Notes: generated by a model from the sequence alone, not told the origin. A DNA stretch of 64,000 nucleotides from Candidatus Nitrosotalea okcheonensis (GCF_900177045.1 NZ_LT841358.1:575073-639072); one strand, 5' to 3'; shown: positions 8,390 to 19,749, counted from the first letter of the stretch. Program-made: numbers and translations.

Positions 8390-10427
8390 GACTAAACCTC
8401 ACAAATATCAAAAGCAAAATGATAGTAATCATAATGTATAACAGATACGAGTTTATTTTTCCAGTCTGAATCTTGCGTACCTTGTCAAGCAGGAAAAGAG
8501 TTGAAGAGATTATCGGAGTGTAGAGATTTTCCTCAAAGATATTTTTTGTAGTTGAATTGAATTTCATGGTTTTTACAAGATATGAGTTTGTCGGTATAGA
8601 AAATTCCTTGTGTGTTTCATTATGTGGTTTGAAAAGAGATTTGAATACTACACGTATAGGTTGTGAGATAGATGTAGCAGTATATTCCATCCGCTTATTT
8701 AGTTTTCCAAATCCACAATCCCATGTACCATAAATTGTTTTTGTTGTTTTTCCACCGACTACACGGATAAAACCAAGGATACCAAGTGCTACAGCAGACA
8801 ACATTATTGCAACAACGGGCATTGAAAGATTTGCGAAACTTGTCATGGTATTGTTTTTCAGTGCAATTGCATCATACGGGCTAGAAGGTGAAGATGGAAG
8901 ATGAAATGCTGTACTTAGTAAAGAAATTCCCAAAAATGGTACAATACCAAATAAAATACAGGCAGATGCAAGTATTGCCATACCTGCAATCATGTTACGC
9001 GGCACCTCGCAAATGTGTAGTAGAAATGTGCCCCTTGTCTTTGAAAGAAATATCATCGAAAACAATCTAACAAATGTAGCTGCTGCAAGTCCTATTGTCA
9101 AAGCAAATGGTAGACTTGCAAATGCAATTGAGATCTGCAGTATTGTGGACGGTATCTGAGAACTTGAAAGAATGGCCTGGAGTCCTAGCCATTCACTTAC
9201 AAAACCATTGAATGGCGGCAAGCCTGCAATGGAGACTGTGCCAATTAAAAATAACATGGATGTCCAAGGCATTTGTTTTACTAGCCCTCCAAGTTTTTCC
9301 ATATCCTTTGTGTGAGTAGCATGAACCACAGAGCCAGCACCCATGAAAAGTAACCCCTTGAAGAATGCATGATTTATTGTATGATACATGCTTGCCACAA
9401 GAGCCAAGACAGATAATGCATGAAGATTGTATGAAGCAAAAATCACAGACAGCCCCAACCCTATGAGAATTATTCCAATGTTTTCTATACTAGAAAAGGC
9501 AAGTGCACGCTTGATGTCACGCTCAACTATTGCATAGAGTATACCAATTAATGCAGAAGCGGATCCCGCAATGACCATGAGTACCCCCCACCATGCGTAA
9601 TCGGGGGAGGCTCCAAAACCTGCAAAATCAAAGACTGTTCTGATTATACCATATATGCCCATTTTTATCATGACTGCAGACATTAGTGCTGAAACATTAC
9701 TTGGTGCTGAAGGATGTGCTTTTGGCAACCAAATATGCAATGGAACAATTCCAGCCTTTGTTCCAAACCCGATAAAAGCTGACGCAAATATCAGATCTTT
9801 AACTAAATGTGGAAATGAAGATGATGAGGATCTAAAAAAATCAAACCCAAAGTTTCCTGTTTGAAGATATCCTAGTAAAAATGAAACAAAAATAAGCGCA
9901 GTTCCAAAGTGTGTCATGACAAGATATGTCATTCCAGACTTGACATTTTCTTCTTTATCATGATCATATATGACCAAAAAGAATGATGTTAATGACATCA
10001 ATTCCCAGAACATTAGAAAGAAAAATCCGTTGTTTGATCCTACAACAAGAATCATGGACAAAATAAAAATATTAAAAAGAAAACCAAAGAGAGATATTCT
10101 TTTTTTAATTTCATACTCTTTTGAATATCCCACAGAGTATAGAGAAACAGCAAATGAAACGATTCCAATCAATAACATAAAGAATGCAGATATGCCATCA
10201 ACAAAGATTTCAAGATTAAAAAATGGAATTATGTGTGGAACTCCCCATGACAGTGATTTGGTCGTAATTACAGTAATAGAAAACAAGATTGTCAGAATTG
10301 AGCCCATCATAGAAGGAATGAAGATCAGAGGTCGTGAAAATCTACCATTCCCAGATACCAAGCCAAGTATGGCTCCTCCTAGAAATAATGATATAGTTAG
10401 CTGGAACAAAATCAGATTTTCAATCAT
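8382..10427 (-). CDS. Ehr complex large antiporter-like subunit (HyfB/NuoL-like)
   Basis: First gene of the operon, 681 aa, about 16 membrane helices. It belongs to the NuoL/MrpA/HyfB family, with Glu in MLFWELMSLTSFF, Lys in FGTKAGIVPLHIWLPKAHP, NHAFFKGLLFMGAGS and a C-terminal extension (residues ~560-660) with a charged amphipathic stretch and a last hydrophobic helix. It resembles HyfB in length and position. With the HyfF-like subunit it gives the complex two antiporter-type channels. The operon reads B-C-E-F-G-(H+I), and no maturation protease, hypABCDEF or formate dehydrogenase gene is near. Confidence 0.88.
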   Translation of the reverse strand: MIENLILFQLTISLFLGGAILGLVSGNGRFSRPLIFIPSMMGSILTILFSITVITTKSLSWGVPHIIPFFNLEIFVDGISAFFMLLIGIVSFAVSLYSVGYSKEYEIKKRISLFGFLFNIFILSMILVVGSNNGFFFLMFWELMSLTSFFLVIYDHDKEENVKSGMTYLVMTHFGTALIFVSFLLGYLQTGNFGFDFFRSSSSSFPHLVKDLIFASAFIGFGTKAGIVPLHIWLPKAHPSAPSNVSALMSAVMIKMGIYGIIRTVFDFAGFGASPDYAWWGVLMVIAGSASALIGILYAIVERDIKRALAFSSIENIGIILIGLGLSVIFASYNLHALSVLALVASMYHTINHAFFKGLLFMGAGSVVHATHTKDMEKLGGLVKQMPWTSMLFLIGTVSIAGLPPFNGFVSEWLGLQAILSSSQIPSTILQISIAFASLPFALTIGLAAATFVRLFSMIFLSKTRGTFLLHICEVPRNMIAGMAILASACILFGIVPFLGISLLSTAFHLPSSPSSPYDAIALKNNTMTSFANLSMPVVAIMLSAVALGILGFIRVVGGKTTKTIYGTWDCGFGKLNKRMEYTATSISQPIRVVFKSLFKPHNETHKEFSIPTNSYLVKTMKFNSTTKNIFEENLYTPIISSTLFLLDKVRKIQTGKINSYLLYIMITIILLLIFVRFSHA

Positions 10428-10533
10428 TTTTGTCAGCCTGTGTAGCCTTGGATATTATTGAAACAGTGTTTCATAGATTAGGTCTTTGACGCTAAATCTC
10501 TGTTTTATGCATTTAATTGTTTATGAGAAAAAG

Positions 10534-10572
10534 GTATATGTGTATGTATATGTATACATATGTACACATGCA
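10534..10572. repeat. 39-bp strictly alternating purine-pyrimidine tract
   Basis: Every base from 10534 to 10572 alternates purine and pyrimidine, mostly TA/TG/CA steps, and the middle contains the palindrome tatgtatacata. Such tracts can adopt left-handed or easily melted DNA. It lies between the Ehr operon start and a small plus-strand gene, and covers the position where that gene's promoter would be. Confidence 0.6.
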
Positions 10573-10834
10573 GGACTTCAACAACACAGTACAGCTACTC
10601 TCCCAAAAGCCGGAATACCTCAAGACACTTCAACTAGCCGTCCAAAAAGAAGAGGAAAACCTATCCAACAAGCAATACCTAGGATGGCAATGGTTCGATG
10701 TAGAAACCCATCCAGCCAAGATTGTCAGATTAGTTACAAGTAGCATAGCAAAAGTGAACTTCAAAACCAACAGTTCCACATGCTACATACTAAAGAATCG
10801 GGAATCCGTCAAACGAGCCATCAAGCGATCATAG
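10568..10834 (+). CDS. Small hypothetical protein, possibly a truncated winged-helix fragment
   Basis: An 88-aa ORF whose likely start is the ATG at 10568; an upstream in-frame Met at 10517 would prepend residues encoded only by the alternating repeat. The visible sequence is helical, charged and ends basic (KNRESVKRAIKRS), with a central LGWQWFDVET segment that looks like the end of a winged-helix or helicase accessory domain. I do not recognise the family. The 240 bp after its stop hold no gene, so this may be the surviving part of a longer gene. Confidence 0.4.
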   Translation: MQDFNNTVQLLSQKPEYLKTLQLAVQKEEENLSNKQYLGWQWFDVETHPAKIVRLVTSSIAKVNFKTNSSTCYILKNRESVKRAIKRS

Positions 10835-11074
10835 AATCATAACGAAGAAATTTTGTGAATGGTTCTGTCAAGACAAGATTGAACTGTAATGAAAGACAAT
10901 TGTTCGAAAAGACTAGCACGGTGTTATTCATAGAAAAGGTGTAGACAAAATCTGTTCAAAGACATCTATTTGAGTACATCCAGTGTAGAATTACCCAGCC
11001 AGATTAATTTTGAAATGATAATTAAAAATTATGAAATCTCCACATTGTGTTCTGGAATATTAACAGCTTTTTTG

Positions 11075-11482
11075 TCAAAGATAGCGAAATATTGTTAGTT
11101 TCTCAGAATTTGGTAGATCAGATACCAATGCAAAGTTAAAGAGTGGATAAAATTTCTTGTACTCTTTCATAAAGCTCCATGCAACGTCATGTGTTTTAAA
11201 TTCAGTCCTAATGCCATCTATCGGGGTTTCCACTCCACATACATCAAATACCTTGATCAGGTATCTTTGTGGCTTTCTGCCGGGTTTTGCTTTCATTAGC
11301 CAAGCTATTGCAAACACAAATACTGCCATCATTATTAATGCTGCACCAATCTCCCTGAAATAGACTGCAAAAAATGACGGAATTGTATTACCAAACAAAG
11401 TATACACATAGCTTGCAAATCCAACCACGGAACCTACGATCGCGCCTACCAATACACTGGTATATCTCGATCCCTTTTGCAT
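11075..11482 (-). CDS. Small two-helix membrane protein of unknown function
   Basis: A 135-aa protein with two hydrophobic helices (about residues 7-29 and 41-63) joined by a short loop, followed by a basic segment KAKPGRKPQR and a soluble C-terminal domain of about 65 residues. No catalytic motif is visible. Its start lies 75 bp from the start of the divergent flavin-binding gene at 11557. I do not recognise the family. Confidence 0.6.
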   Translation of the reverse strand: MQKGSRYTSVLVGAIVGSVVGFASYVYTLFGNTIPSFFAVYFREIGAALIMMAVFVFAIAWLMKAKPGRKPQRYLIKVFDVCGVETPIDGIRTEFKTHDVAWSFMKEYKKFYPLFNFALVSDLPNSEKLTIFRYL

Positions 11483-11556
11483 GCCCTATGTTAGAGCCAC
11501 TTACATTTATCTATTAAAACCATATACAGAAATATCATATCTGATAACAAGAGTTT

Positions 11557-12189
11557 GTGCAACTGCTTGGAAGACTGGAGATCAGGTCAAAAGAAAAGAT
11601 AATCGAGTTTCTAAACCACCAAGAAACAGGCAGAATATGCAGTATAGACAAGGATGGATTTCCCCAGATAATACCAATGAATTTTGCCTATACAAACGAT
11701 GTAATCTATATGCATTCCCATCCTAGAGGAGAAAAACTGGAAAACATAGTAAAAAACTCAAAGGTCGGCTTTGAGGTAGACCGCAGTCTTGAATTTTTGC
11801 CATCATACTTTACATCTCCTACTGATGCATCACAGGCAGATACGCTATACATTAGTATTGTAATAAAGGGAAAAGCAAGCCTTGTTTCAGACCCAAAGGA
11901 AAAGACTTTGGCATTAAATGAATTAATGAAAAAATACCAGCCTGAGGGAGGATATGAAAAATTGACACCGGACATGAAAGTTGTAGAAGAGGTTGCAATA
12001 ATCAAGGTCGTTCCAATCACAATGAGAGGCAAGTACAAGATAGGTCAGCATTGGGACAAGAAAACAAGACTAGAAATTGCAAAAAAAATACTGGCGCGTA
12101 ACAGTCCAACTGCACATGATACAATAAAGACGATGGGCATTATAAATACAAAAGACGGACTACAGATTTCAGAGGAACCCAGTTGGTAA
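11557..12189 (+). CDS. Pyridoxamine-phosphate-oxidase-like flavin-binding protein
   Basis: A 210-aa protein of the split-barrel FMN-binding fold. Early residues read RICSIDKDGFPQIIPMNFAYTNDVIYMHSHPRGEKLENI, divided as in PNPOx-like proteins: a strand with a small residue before the loop, then YxHSHPxGxK that contacts flavin phosphate. The middle gives VGFEVDRS and ISIVIKGKASLV strands. Relatives bind FMN, F420 or haem. The substrate is unknown. The start is a GTG at 11557. Confidence 0.75.
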   Translation: MQLLGRLEIRSKEKIIEFLNHQETGRICSIDKDGFPQIIPMNFAYTNDVIYMHSHPRGEKLENIVKNSKVGFEVDRSLEFLPSYFTSPTDASQADTLYISIVIKGKASLVSDPKEKTLALNELMKKYQPEGGYEKLTPDMKVVEEVAIIKVVPITMRGKYKIGQHWDKKTRLEIAKKILARNSPTAHDTIKTMGIINTKDGLQISEEPSW

Positions 12190-12242
12190 AGATATCATAA
12201 TACCATTTGCTTTAAATTTGAAACAGGGCCAATTTGTAATGT

Positions 12243-14183
12243 TTGCTAGAAAATCCAAGCTTTGAACTTGTTGCAGAGTTTACTCCAACAGGAGACCAGC
12301 CTCTTGCAATAGAGCAAATTGTTCAAGGAATACAAAAAAAGAAGATCCAGACGCTGCTTGGCGTAACAGGTAGTGGTAAGACGTTTACAGTTGCAAATGC
12401 AATTGCCAGGACTGGAAAAAAGACACTGGTCATATCACATAACAAAACACTTGCTGCTCAGCTTTACGCAGAGCTAAAACAGTTTTTCCCAAGAAACAAT
12501 GTAGGATATTTCGTTTCATATTATGACTATTACCAGCCCGAAAGTTACATAGCCCAGACAGATACATACATAGAAAAAGACACTCAGATAAACGAAAAGA
12601 TAGAAAAATTACGTCTAGAGGCAACTGCCATGTTACTGTCAGGAGAACCCACGATTATCGTAGCTACTGTATCATGCATCTACTCTCTTGGTTCACCTAG
12701 CGAGTGGGAAACCATGGCCATTACAATTGAAAAAGACGCAGACATTGGAAGAGGAACACTTGTCAAGAAACTTGTCAATGCCAGATACGAGAGAAATGAT
12801 ACCGAACTTTTGGCAGGTAGGTTCAGAATCAAGGGCGATACCATTGATGTAATACCGGCATACTCGGACTCGGTTGTAAGGATTTCATTATTTGGAGATG
12901 AAGTTGAAAAGATATCAATCTGTGATCCTGTATCATTAAAAGAAAAAAAACAGATTTCAAAGATCAAGATATACCCAGCAAAGCACTATCTTGTTGCCGC
13001 AGATGTCAGGAAAACTGCAGTCCAGTCAATCAGAGAGGAACTAAAACAAAGGCTAACAGAATTGCCAGAGCTTGAAAGACAGAGACTTGAGATGAGGACC
13101 AAATATGACTTGGAGATGATAGAGGAACTCGGGTATTGTTCAGGAATTGAAAATTATTCCAGACATTTTGATGGAAGAAAACCAGGTGAGCCACCGTTTT
13201 GCCTTTTGGATTTTTTTGGAGATGACTTTTTGCTTGTAATTGACGAGTCACATGTAACTCTGCCACAACTACATGGCATGTACAATGGGGACCATACTAG
13301 AAAAAAATCTCTGATTGATTATGGCTTTAGGCTAACAAGTGCATTTGACAACAGACCATTAAAATTCGAAGAATTTGAAAAATATATCAGCAATACAATA
13401 TTTGTTTCCGCAACGCCAAGCGATTATGAAAGAAAGCAAAGTTTCCAAATTGTCGAGCAACTAATCAGGCCAACAGGACTTGTAGACCCCACAACCGAGA
13501 TAAGAAAAACAGAAAATCAGATGGATGATTTGATTTTAGAAATAAAAAAACGGACAGAAAAGAACCAGCGCACATTAGTCACTACATTGACAAAAAGAAT
13601 GGCAGAAGATTTGGCAGAGTACCTGTCAAAACATCAAGTAAAGGTTCGTTATTTACACTCTGAGATTGAAAACTTGCAGAGAACCGAGATAATCAGACAG
13701 CTCAGACTCGGTGAATTCGATGTCCTAGTCGGAATCAACCTGTTAAGAGAAGGCCTTGACATCCCAGAGGTGTCCCTTGTTGCCATACTTGATGCAGATA
13801 AGGAGGGATTTTTGAGAAATGTAACTAGCTTGATTCAGACATTTGGAAGAGCAGCAAGAAATGTAGACGGTGCGGTAATCATGTATGCTGATAAAAAAAC
13901 ACAATCCATGACACTTGCAATATCAGAGACTGACAGGAGGAGAAAAAAACAGTTGGAATACAATCAAAAAATGGGAATCATCCCAACCGGCATCACAAAG
14001 GCAATCCCACAGCAGACAATTGTACTAGATGAAATAAAACACATGTCAAAGCATGATATACAGACGATGGCAATAGAAATAGAGGCAGCCATGAAACGCT
14101 ATGCAGAGGAGCTTGACTTTGAGCACGCAATTGAATACCGTGATAAACTAACAAGGATACAAAAACAATTACGAAATGAATGA
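12243..14183 (+). CDS. uvrB: Excinuclease ABC subunit B
   Basis: A 646-aa UvrB, the damage-verification helicase of nucleotide excision repair. Seen are Walker A GVTGSGKT (residues ~39-46), the beta-hairpin region [10 protein letters not shown] (~97-106), the helicase segments VIDESH and [10 protein letters not shown], and a C-terminal UVR domain that binds UvrC (~605-645). The start is a TTG at 12243; the nearby ATG at 12239 is in another frame and closes after 8 codons. The end overlaps uvrA by 8 bp. Bacterial-type uvr genes in archaea are regarded as acquired by transfer; they are known in thaumarchaea. Confidence 0.97.
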   Translation: MLENPSFELVAEFTPTGDQPLAIEQIVQGIQKKKIQTLLGVTGSGKTFTVANAIARTGKKTLVISHNKTLAAQLYAELKQFFPRNNVGYFVSYYDYYQPESYIAQTDTYIEKDTQINEKIEKLRLEATAMLLSGEPTIIVATVSCIYSLGSPSEWETMAITIEKDADIGRGTLVKKLVNARYERNDTELLAGRFRIKGDTIDVIPAYSDSVVRISLFGDEVEKISICDPVSLKEKKQISKIKIYPAKHYLVAADVRKTAVQSIREELKQRLTELPELERQRLEMRTKYDLEMIEELGYCSGIENYSRHFDGRKPGEPPFCLLDFFGDDFLLVIDESHVTLPQLHGMYNGDHTRKKSLIDYGFRLTSAFDNRPLKFEEFEKYISNTIFVSATPSDYERKQSFQIVEQLIRPTGLVDPTTEIRKTENQMDDLILEIKKRTEKNQRTLVTTLTKRMAEDLAEYLSKHQVKVRYLHSEIENLQRTEIIRQLRLGEFDVLVGINLLREGLDIPEVSLVAILDADKEGFLRNVTSLIQTFGRAARNVDGAVIMYADKKTQSMTLAISETDRRRKKQLEYNQKMGIIPTGITKAIPQQTIVLDEIKHMSKHDIQTMAIEIEAAMKRYAEELDFEHAIEYRDKLTRIQKQLRNE

Positions 14184-16995
14184 CAAGTTAATTATCCGAG
14201 GTGCAAGGGAGCACAATCTAAAGAATATCAACGTAGACATTCCAAAGAATAAACTGGTGGTGATTACAGGACTATCAGGATCTGGAAAATCAACGCTTGC
14301 ATTTGATACAATATATGCAGAAGGTCAGAGAAGATACGTCGAATCACTTTCGGCATATGCAAGGCAGTTTCTTGAAATGATGAACAAGCCAGATGTTGAT
14401 TCTATCGAAGGGCTATCTCCTGCAATATCAATTCAGCAAAAGACCACAAGTAAGAATCCAAGGTCTACAGTTGGAACCATAACAGAAATTTATGATTATC
14501 TCAGACTATTGTATGCAAGAATTGGTACACCCCACTGCCCCAAGTGTTCAAGAAAGATATCAAATCAATCAGTTGAATCAATTTGTGAATCAATCCTAAA
14601 AGAGTCAGAAGGAAAAAAAATCTTGATCTTGGCGTCACTTGTCAGAAGGAAAAAAGGAACTTATGAAAAATTATTTGAGCAAGTAAAAAAACAAGGGTAT
14701 TCCAGAATCAGGATTGATGGGGAAATTATAGAGCTTGCTGGGGATCTTCCAGTACTGGATAAACAAAAATGGCACAATATCGAAATTGTTGTTGATAGAG
14801 TCAAGGCATCGTGGGAAGAAAAAAGTAGGTTGTATGAATCAATCCAGACTGCACTCAAGGCAGGCAAGGGTGATGTGATGGTTGCCGACACAGAAGAAAA
14901 GGTCTTCTCCCAAAATAATGCATGTCCATTTTGTGGAATTTCAATAGGCGAGTTAGAACCAAGAGGTTTTTCATTCAACTCACCATTTGGTGCATGCAAG
15001 ACATGTCATGGCCTCGGGGTAAAGATGGAGTTTGAGCCAGACTTGCTAATACCAGACAAGACAAAATCAATACTAGACGGGGCAATAGTTCCATGGTCAG
15101 GCAGGTTTTCATCATTTAGAAGACAGACATTACGAGATGTCGGAAAAAAATATGGTTTTGATCTTATGACTCCAATCAACAAGATGAGTTCAAAACAGCT
15201 TCAGGTAATATTGTATGGAAGTGAGGAAGCAGTCAGGTTTTCTTACGAATCCCAGTCTACTGATTCCAAGTGGGAATATACCAACAATTTTCATGGTGTA
15301 ATACCAAGTCTTCAGAAAAACTTTGCGGAGACTGATTCAGAGTCAAAAAGAGAGGAATTGAGCAAGTTTATGAGAGAGACTCCATGTAACTTGTGTAAGG
15401 GCCGAAGACTCAAGGACGAAGCATTGTCAGTTTCCATAAACTCGCTTTCAATCATGGATGTCTGTGACTTGTCAATTGATTCGTGTTACGAATTTTTCAA
15501 AAATCTTCAGCTGAGCGAGACAGAAAAATACATTGCAAAATCCATCCTAAAAGAAGTACTGTCAAGGCTTGAATTTTTAAAAAATGTGGGACTGAATTAT
15601 CTTACGCTTAACCGCGTTAGCTCTACACTGTCAGGCGGAGAGGCCCAGAGAATCAGGCTTGCAACACAGATAGGATCAAACCTAACAGGCGTACTATATG
15701 TTCTTGACGAGCCCACAATAGGATTGCATCAAAGAGACAATGCCAAACTAATCAAGACTCTAACAAAACTTCGCGACCTTGGAAATACCATACTTGTTGT
15801 CGAGCATGACGAAGAAGTAATGCGAAGCTCAGATTGGATAATTGATCTCGGTCCATATGCAGGAGTCCATGGAGGAAACGTGGTCTTTGAAGGGACAATA
15901 AATGAAATTCTAAAAAATGAAAAGTCAGTTACTGGAAAATATCTCAAAAACCATGATGCTATAAAACTTGCAAAAAACAAACATCCGCAGAAAGGCAATC
16001 TTGTTCTCAAGGGCGCATCAGAGAACAATCTCAAAAACATTGATGTTGAATTTCCTCTAGGCATGATGATCACAGTAACAGGAGTATCAGGATCTGGAAA
16101 ATCAACACTTGTAAATGACATATTGTACAAGGCATTGGCAGCCGACATTTATGGCTCAACAGACAGGCCTGGAAGACATAGAAGCATATCAGGAATGGGC
16201 GAAATTGACAAGGTCATAGGTATAGACCAGTCCCCAATAGGTCGCACTCCACGCTCAAATCCTGCCACGTACATTGGAGCATTTACGCCCATTCGAGAAT
16301 TATATGCAGGAACTGAGCTATCAAAGGAACGAGGATACACCCCAGGGCAGTTCTCATTTAACGTTGCAGATGGCAGATGTTTTGCATGTGAGGGTGACGG
16401 GGTCAAAAAAATAGAGATGCAGTTTCTATCAGATGTCTATGTAGTATGTGACGAGTGTAAGGGCAAGCGTTACAATTCTGAGACACTTGCAATACATTAC
16501 AAGGACAAGAACATATCTGACATTCTTGCAATGACGGTAGAGGAGGCGCTAGAATTTTTTGCAAACATTCCTTCAATTCAGAGAAAGTTACAAACAGTAT
16601 CAGATGTTGGACTAGGATACATAAAGCTTGGACAAGCAGCCACAACATTATCAGGTGGAGAAGCCCAGCGTGTAAAACTTGCATCAGAACTGTCAAAACG
16701 CGACACTGGCAGAACTGTCTACATCCTAGACGAGCCAACAACTGGGCTTCATTTTGCAGACGTCCAGAAATTGCTGGAAGTTCTAAACAGACTGGTAAAT
16801 CTTGGAAATACAATAATCATAATAGAGCACAACATGGATGTAATCAAAAACTCTGACTGGATAATTGACCTTGGTCCAGAAGGTGGAGATGGTGGTGGGA
16901 CAATTGTTGCAACAGGTACGCCAGAGCAAGTTGCGCTAAACCCTCGAAGTTACACTGGCCAATACATAAAACGCATTTTAAAAAATGACTCTTGA
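14176..16995 (+). CDS. uvrA: Excinuclease ABC subunit A
   Basis: A 939-aa UvrA, the ABC-type ATPase that loads UvrB onto damaged DNA. It has two ATPase modules: Walker [10 protein letters not shown] (~residue 33) and GVSGSGKST (~636), and signature LSGGEAQR twice. The three zinc sites are present: CPKCSRK, CPFCG with CKTCHG, and CFACEGDG with CDECKGK. The length equals the bacterial standard. It overlaps uvrB by 8 bp and uvrC by 11 bp, so the three subunits are almost certainly made from one mRNA. Confidence 0.97.
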   Translation: MNDKLIIRGAREHNLKNINVDIPKNKLVVITGLSGSGKSTLAFDTIYAEGQRRYVESLSAYARQFLEMMNKPDVDSIEGLSPAISIQQKTTSKNPRSTVGTITEIYDYLRLLYARIGTPHCPKCSRKISNQSVESICESILKESEGKKILILASLVRRKKGTYEKLFEQVKKQGYSRIRIDGEIIELAGDLPVLDKQKWHNIEIVVDRVKASWEEKSRLYESIQTALKAGKGDVMVADTEEKVFSQNNACPFCGISIGELEPRGFSFNSPFGACKTCHGLGVKMEFEPDLLIPDKTKSILDGAIVPWSGRFSSFRRQTLRDVGKKYGFDLMTPINKMSSKQLQVILYGSEEAVRFSYESQSTDSKWEYTNNFHGVIPSLQKNFAETDSESKREELSKFMRETPCNLCKGRRLKDEALSVSINSLSIMDVCDLSIDSCYEFFKNLQLSETEKYIAKSILKEVLSRLEFLKNVGLNYLTLNRVSSTLSGGEAQRIRLATQIGSNLTGVLYVLDEPTIGLHQRDNAKLIKTLTKLRDLGNTILVVEHDEEVMRSSDWIIDLGPYAGVHGGNVVFEGTINEILKNEKSVTGKYLKNHDAIKLAKNKHPQKGNLVLKGASENNLKNIDVEFPLGMMITVTGVSGSGKSTLVNDILYKALAADIYGSTDRPGRHRSISGMGEIDKVIGIDQSPIGRTPRSNPATYIGAFTPIRELYAGTELSKERGYTPGQFSFNVADGRCFACEGDGVKKIEMQFLSDVYVVCDECKGKRYNSETLAIHYKDKNISDILAMTVEEALEFFANIPSIQRKLQTVSDVGLGYIKLGQAATTLSGGEAQRVKLASELSKRDTGRTVYILDEPTTGLHFADVQKLLEVLNRLVNLGNTIIIIEHNMDVIKNSDWIIDLGPEGGDGGGTIVATGTPEQVALNPRSYTGQYIKRILKNDS

Positions 16996-18568
16996 TATCT
17001 CAAAGGTATCAATTCCGTCACATCCTGGCATATACATCATGAAGGATGAAACAGAAAAGATACTATACATAGGCAAGGCAAAAAATCTCAAAAATCGAGT
17101 CAAGTCATATTTCTTGAAAAACCAAAACTACAAGACACAAAAACTGGTGGAAAAAATTACAGACATTGAGTTTATTTTGACAGATAATGAGGAGGAGGCC
17201 TTTTTGCTAGAGGCAAACATGATCAAGCGCTATAGGCCACCGTACAACATAGAGCTCAAGGATCAGCAAAGATACACCTACCTGAGGATTACTAATGAAG
17301 AGTTCCCTCGTCTCATGGTAGCAAGAAGAACAAGGACCGGGCAGTTTTTAGGGGGAGGTAAAATGTATGGCCCCTTTACACATGGAAGTTCAAAGATGCT
17401 TTCAATTGGTCTTTTGCGCAAGACATTCAAGATACGGATATGCAAGAAACTTCCAAAGGAGGCATGTCTTGAATATCATCTTGGAAACTGTGATGCTCCA
17501 TGTCAGTTCAAGCAAGCTCGGGAAGATTATAATAAACACATTTCGGATCTTGAGTCAATCCTAAAAGGTAAACAACGACTAGAAGACTTTGTCAAAAATC
17601 TAGAAAAAGAGATGATTCAAGCATCTGAGAATCGCCAGTATGAAAAAGCAAAGGAGATTCATGAGACATTGCAAAGACTCGGCAATCTTCAAGTCAGGCA
17701 AAAAATGGAGTCCCCTAGAATAGGCACTAACGAAGAATATTTTGGCATAAAAACAAAAGATCAGACTGCACACTTGATGAGCTTTCGCCTAGCAAACGGA
17801 GTGATAAAGGACAGAAACAAGTTTTCGTTTGACTTGGTAGGTGACAATACATTTTCTAGCTTTTTATCCCAGTATTATTCCACAAACCCAATTCCAAGAT
17901 ATGTAATAGTAAGTGAGATGCCAGACAAAAAAGAGGTATTAGAAGAGGTGTTTGCACGCTCGTCAGGATTTACGGTACACATAACGGTGCCAACAACTGG
18001 AAAAAGGCGCGAAATAATTGATCTTATCATGAAAAACATATCACTTGAGATAACAAAGGGTGCAGACCCTGCACTTGTCGAACTTCAAGAGAGACTTGGG
18101 TTACAAGACATCCCAAGAATAATAGAATGTTTTGACATTTCAAACCACGGTGAAGATTATGCAGTGGGCTCCATGTCATGTCTTGTTGACGGAAAACCTC
18201 AGACATCAGGATATAGAAAATTTAAGATAAAAACAGTACAAGGACACAATGATTTTGCAATGATAAATGAGATAGTCAAGAGGCGTTACTTGAGATTAAA
18301 AGAGGAAAAATCAAAGATGCCAGACTTGGTACTAATTGATGGTGGACGCGGCCAGCTAAATGCAGCACTTGATGCCATACATGCGATTGGGGTGGACATA
18401 CCATGCGTATCGCTTGCAAAAGAGAATGAAGAGGTCTATCAGCCAAGAGTCAGCAAACCACTAGTCATGGCAAAAACCAATCCAGCACTAAAGATCTTGC
18501 AGCATGCAAGAGATGAAGCGCACAGGTTTGGGGTTGCATACAACAGAGCAATCCGCAAATTTACATGA
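16985..18568 (+). CDS. uvrC: Excinuclease ABC subunit C, without C-terminal HhH domain
   Basis: A 527-aa UvrC, the dual-incision nuclease. The N-terminal GIY-YIG nuclease domain is clear (GIYIMKDE...[12 protein letters not shown], residues 12-39). A four-cysteine cluster follows ([21 protein letters not shown]), then a UVR domain (~200-230) and the RNase H-like endonuclease ([30 protein letters not shown]). The sequence stops after [15 protein letters not shown], about where bacterial proteins (~600 aa) begin their tandem helix-hairpin-helix domain, so that DNA-binding domain is missing. It is last in the operon. Confidence 0.96.
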   Translation: MTLDISKVSIPSHPGIYIMKDETEKILYIGKAKNLKNRVKSYFLKNQNYKTQKLVEKITDIEFILTDNEEEAFLLEANMIKRYRPPYNIELKDQQRYTYLRITNEEFPRLMVARRTRTGQFLGGGKMYGPFTHGSSKMLSIGLLRKTFKIRICKKLPKEACLEYHLGNCDAPCQFKQAREDYNKHISDLESILKGKQRLEDFVKNLEKEMIQASENRQYEKAKEIHETLQRLGNLQVRQKMESPRIGTNEEYFGIKTKDQTAHLMSFRLANGVIKDRNKFSFDLVGDNTFSSFLSQYYSTNPIPRYVIVSEMPDKKEVLEEVFARSSGFTVHITVPTTGKRREIIDLIMKNISLEITKGADPALVELQERLGLQDIPRIIECFDISNHGEDYAVGSMSCLVDGKPQTSGYRKFKIKTVQGHNDFAMINEIVKRRYLRLKEEKSKMPDLVLIDGGRGQLNAALDAIHAIGVDIPCVSLAKENEEVYQPRVSKPLVMAKTNPALKILQHARDEAHRFGVAYNRAIRKFT

Positions 18569-18685
18569 TGTTACTAGTTTTTGAAATTTCAATTACTTGT
18601 TGTCATGTTTTTTCAAGTATGCACCTTACCTGTTGTACCGCCCTTTAAATTCCAGGACGTATCAGTAGTAACAGGTGCAAAAAAA

Positions 18686-19657
18686 ATGTCTGGACAATAT
18701 TCATCATCTAACTTTGCAGAAAAACTAGTCAAGCAAAAAGGATCGGGTTATCATGTCATCATAGGGGTACTAGTTCTCATCATCGGTCTTGCCATAGGCA
18801 TGGCAACTAGTAATAATCTGATAACATATGGAACACTTGTCATAGGCGTATCATTAATCATTTCTGCATTCTTGATGATTATCAATCAATATGAGAGAGC
18901 TGTAATACTACGATTGGGAAAATATCAAAGACAAGTTGGTCCCGGCATTCAAACAAGATTGCCTTTTGCAGATAATATTTTAGTTATCGATATACGAGAA
19001 AAAGTAAGCGAATTCAAGGCTGAGAGAATGTTGACAAAAGATAATGTTCCAGTAACTATCGATGCAATACTTCGCTACAAAATAATTGATGAGCGTGCAA
19101 AAGATGCAATACTAAATGTGGAAAACTTTAACCAAATGATACAACAAGTATCACAAACAACGCTTCGCAATAACATCGGTTCTTCGCAATTCCAAGATGT
19201 GCTTTCAAAAAGAGAAGAAATCAATCAGCATGTAAAAACAATAATTTCAGCAGAAGCGAGCAGTTGGGGAATTGAAGTAACAGGCGTGGAAATTCGTCAA
19301 GTCATAATTCCGCAAGAGTTGGAATCAGCCATGTCAATGCAGGCACAGGCGGAGCGTGAGAAGAGTGCCAGAGTGACATATGGCGAATCAGAGATACTAG
19401 TCGCAAAAAAATTTGAAGAGGCAGCAAGAGTGTACGCAGATAATCCCGTAGCATATGCACTACGACAATCCAACATGTTGTATGAATCAATTAAAGTGCA
19501 AGGAAATACAATTGTCATGATCCCATCAGAGTCATTAAATGCAATGGGATTTGGAAATTTGGGAACCACTATAGCATATCTTGAAAGTACTAAAAAGGCA
19601 GTGACACAGCAAAAATCAAAAGACTCCCAAGCCAATCAAGAGAATGGTTCACTGTAA
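18686..19657 (+). CDS. SPFH/band-7 (stomatin/prohibitin) family membrane protein
   Basis: A 323-aa protein, starting at the ATG at 18686; a TATA-like tttaaat about 45 bp upstream makes the longer frame from 18581 unlikely. Two hydrophobic helices (~residues 22-64) precede the SPFH domain, recognisable from YERAVILRLGKYQRQVGPGIQTRLPF. The domain is followed by the coiled stretch with AQAEREKSARV, as in stomatins. These proteins form oligomeric rings on the membrane and often guard proteases. No NfeD partner gene is beside it. It follows uvrC on the same strand but has its own promoter. Confidence 0.9.
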   Translation: MSGQYSSSNFAEKLVKQKGSGYHVIIGVLVLIIGLAIGMATSNNLITYGTLVIGVSLIISAFLMIINQYERAVILRLGKYQRQVGPGIQTRLPFADNILVIDIREKVSEFKAERMLTKDNVPVTIDAILRYKIIDERAKDAILNVENFNQMIQQVSQTTLRNNIGSSQFQDVLSKREEINQHVKTIISAEASSWGIEVTGVEIRQVIIPQELESAMSMQAQAEREKSARVTYGESEILVAKKFEEAARVYADNPVAYALRQSNMLYESIKVQGNTIVMIPSESLNAMGFGNLGTTIAYLESTKKAVTQQKSKDSQANQENGSL

Positions 19658-19749
19658 GAATATTTTCTTTCAGAAAAATCTGTCAAAACTTTCAGTTACA
19701 TCACAAGATTTGAACAGTAGATGTTTTAACATCTCATAATAGGTATCCT

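Noticed and set aside
2880-10427. Functional group 4 [NiFe] hydrogenase or formate hydrogenlyase
   Set aside because: The large subunit lacks all four NiFe cysteines and no maturation or formate dehydrogenase genes are nearby.
10486-10743. Overlapping 85-codon frame beside the small gene at 10568
   Set aside because: Different frame from the more protein-like ORF and partly encoded by the alternating repeat.
18581-18685. N-terminal extension of the stomatin gene
   Set aside because: A TATA-like tttaaat sits inside it and the extra residues do not resemble the family; start placed at 18686.
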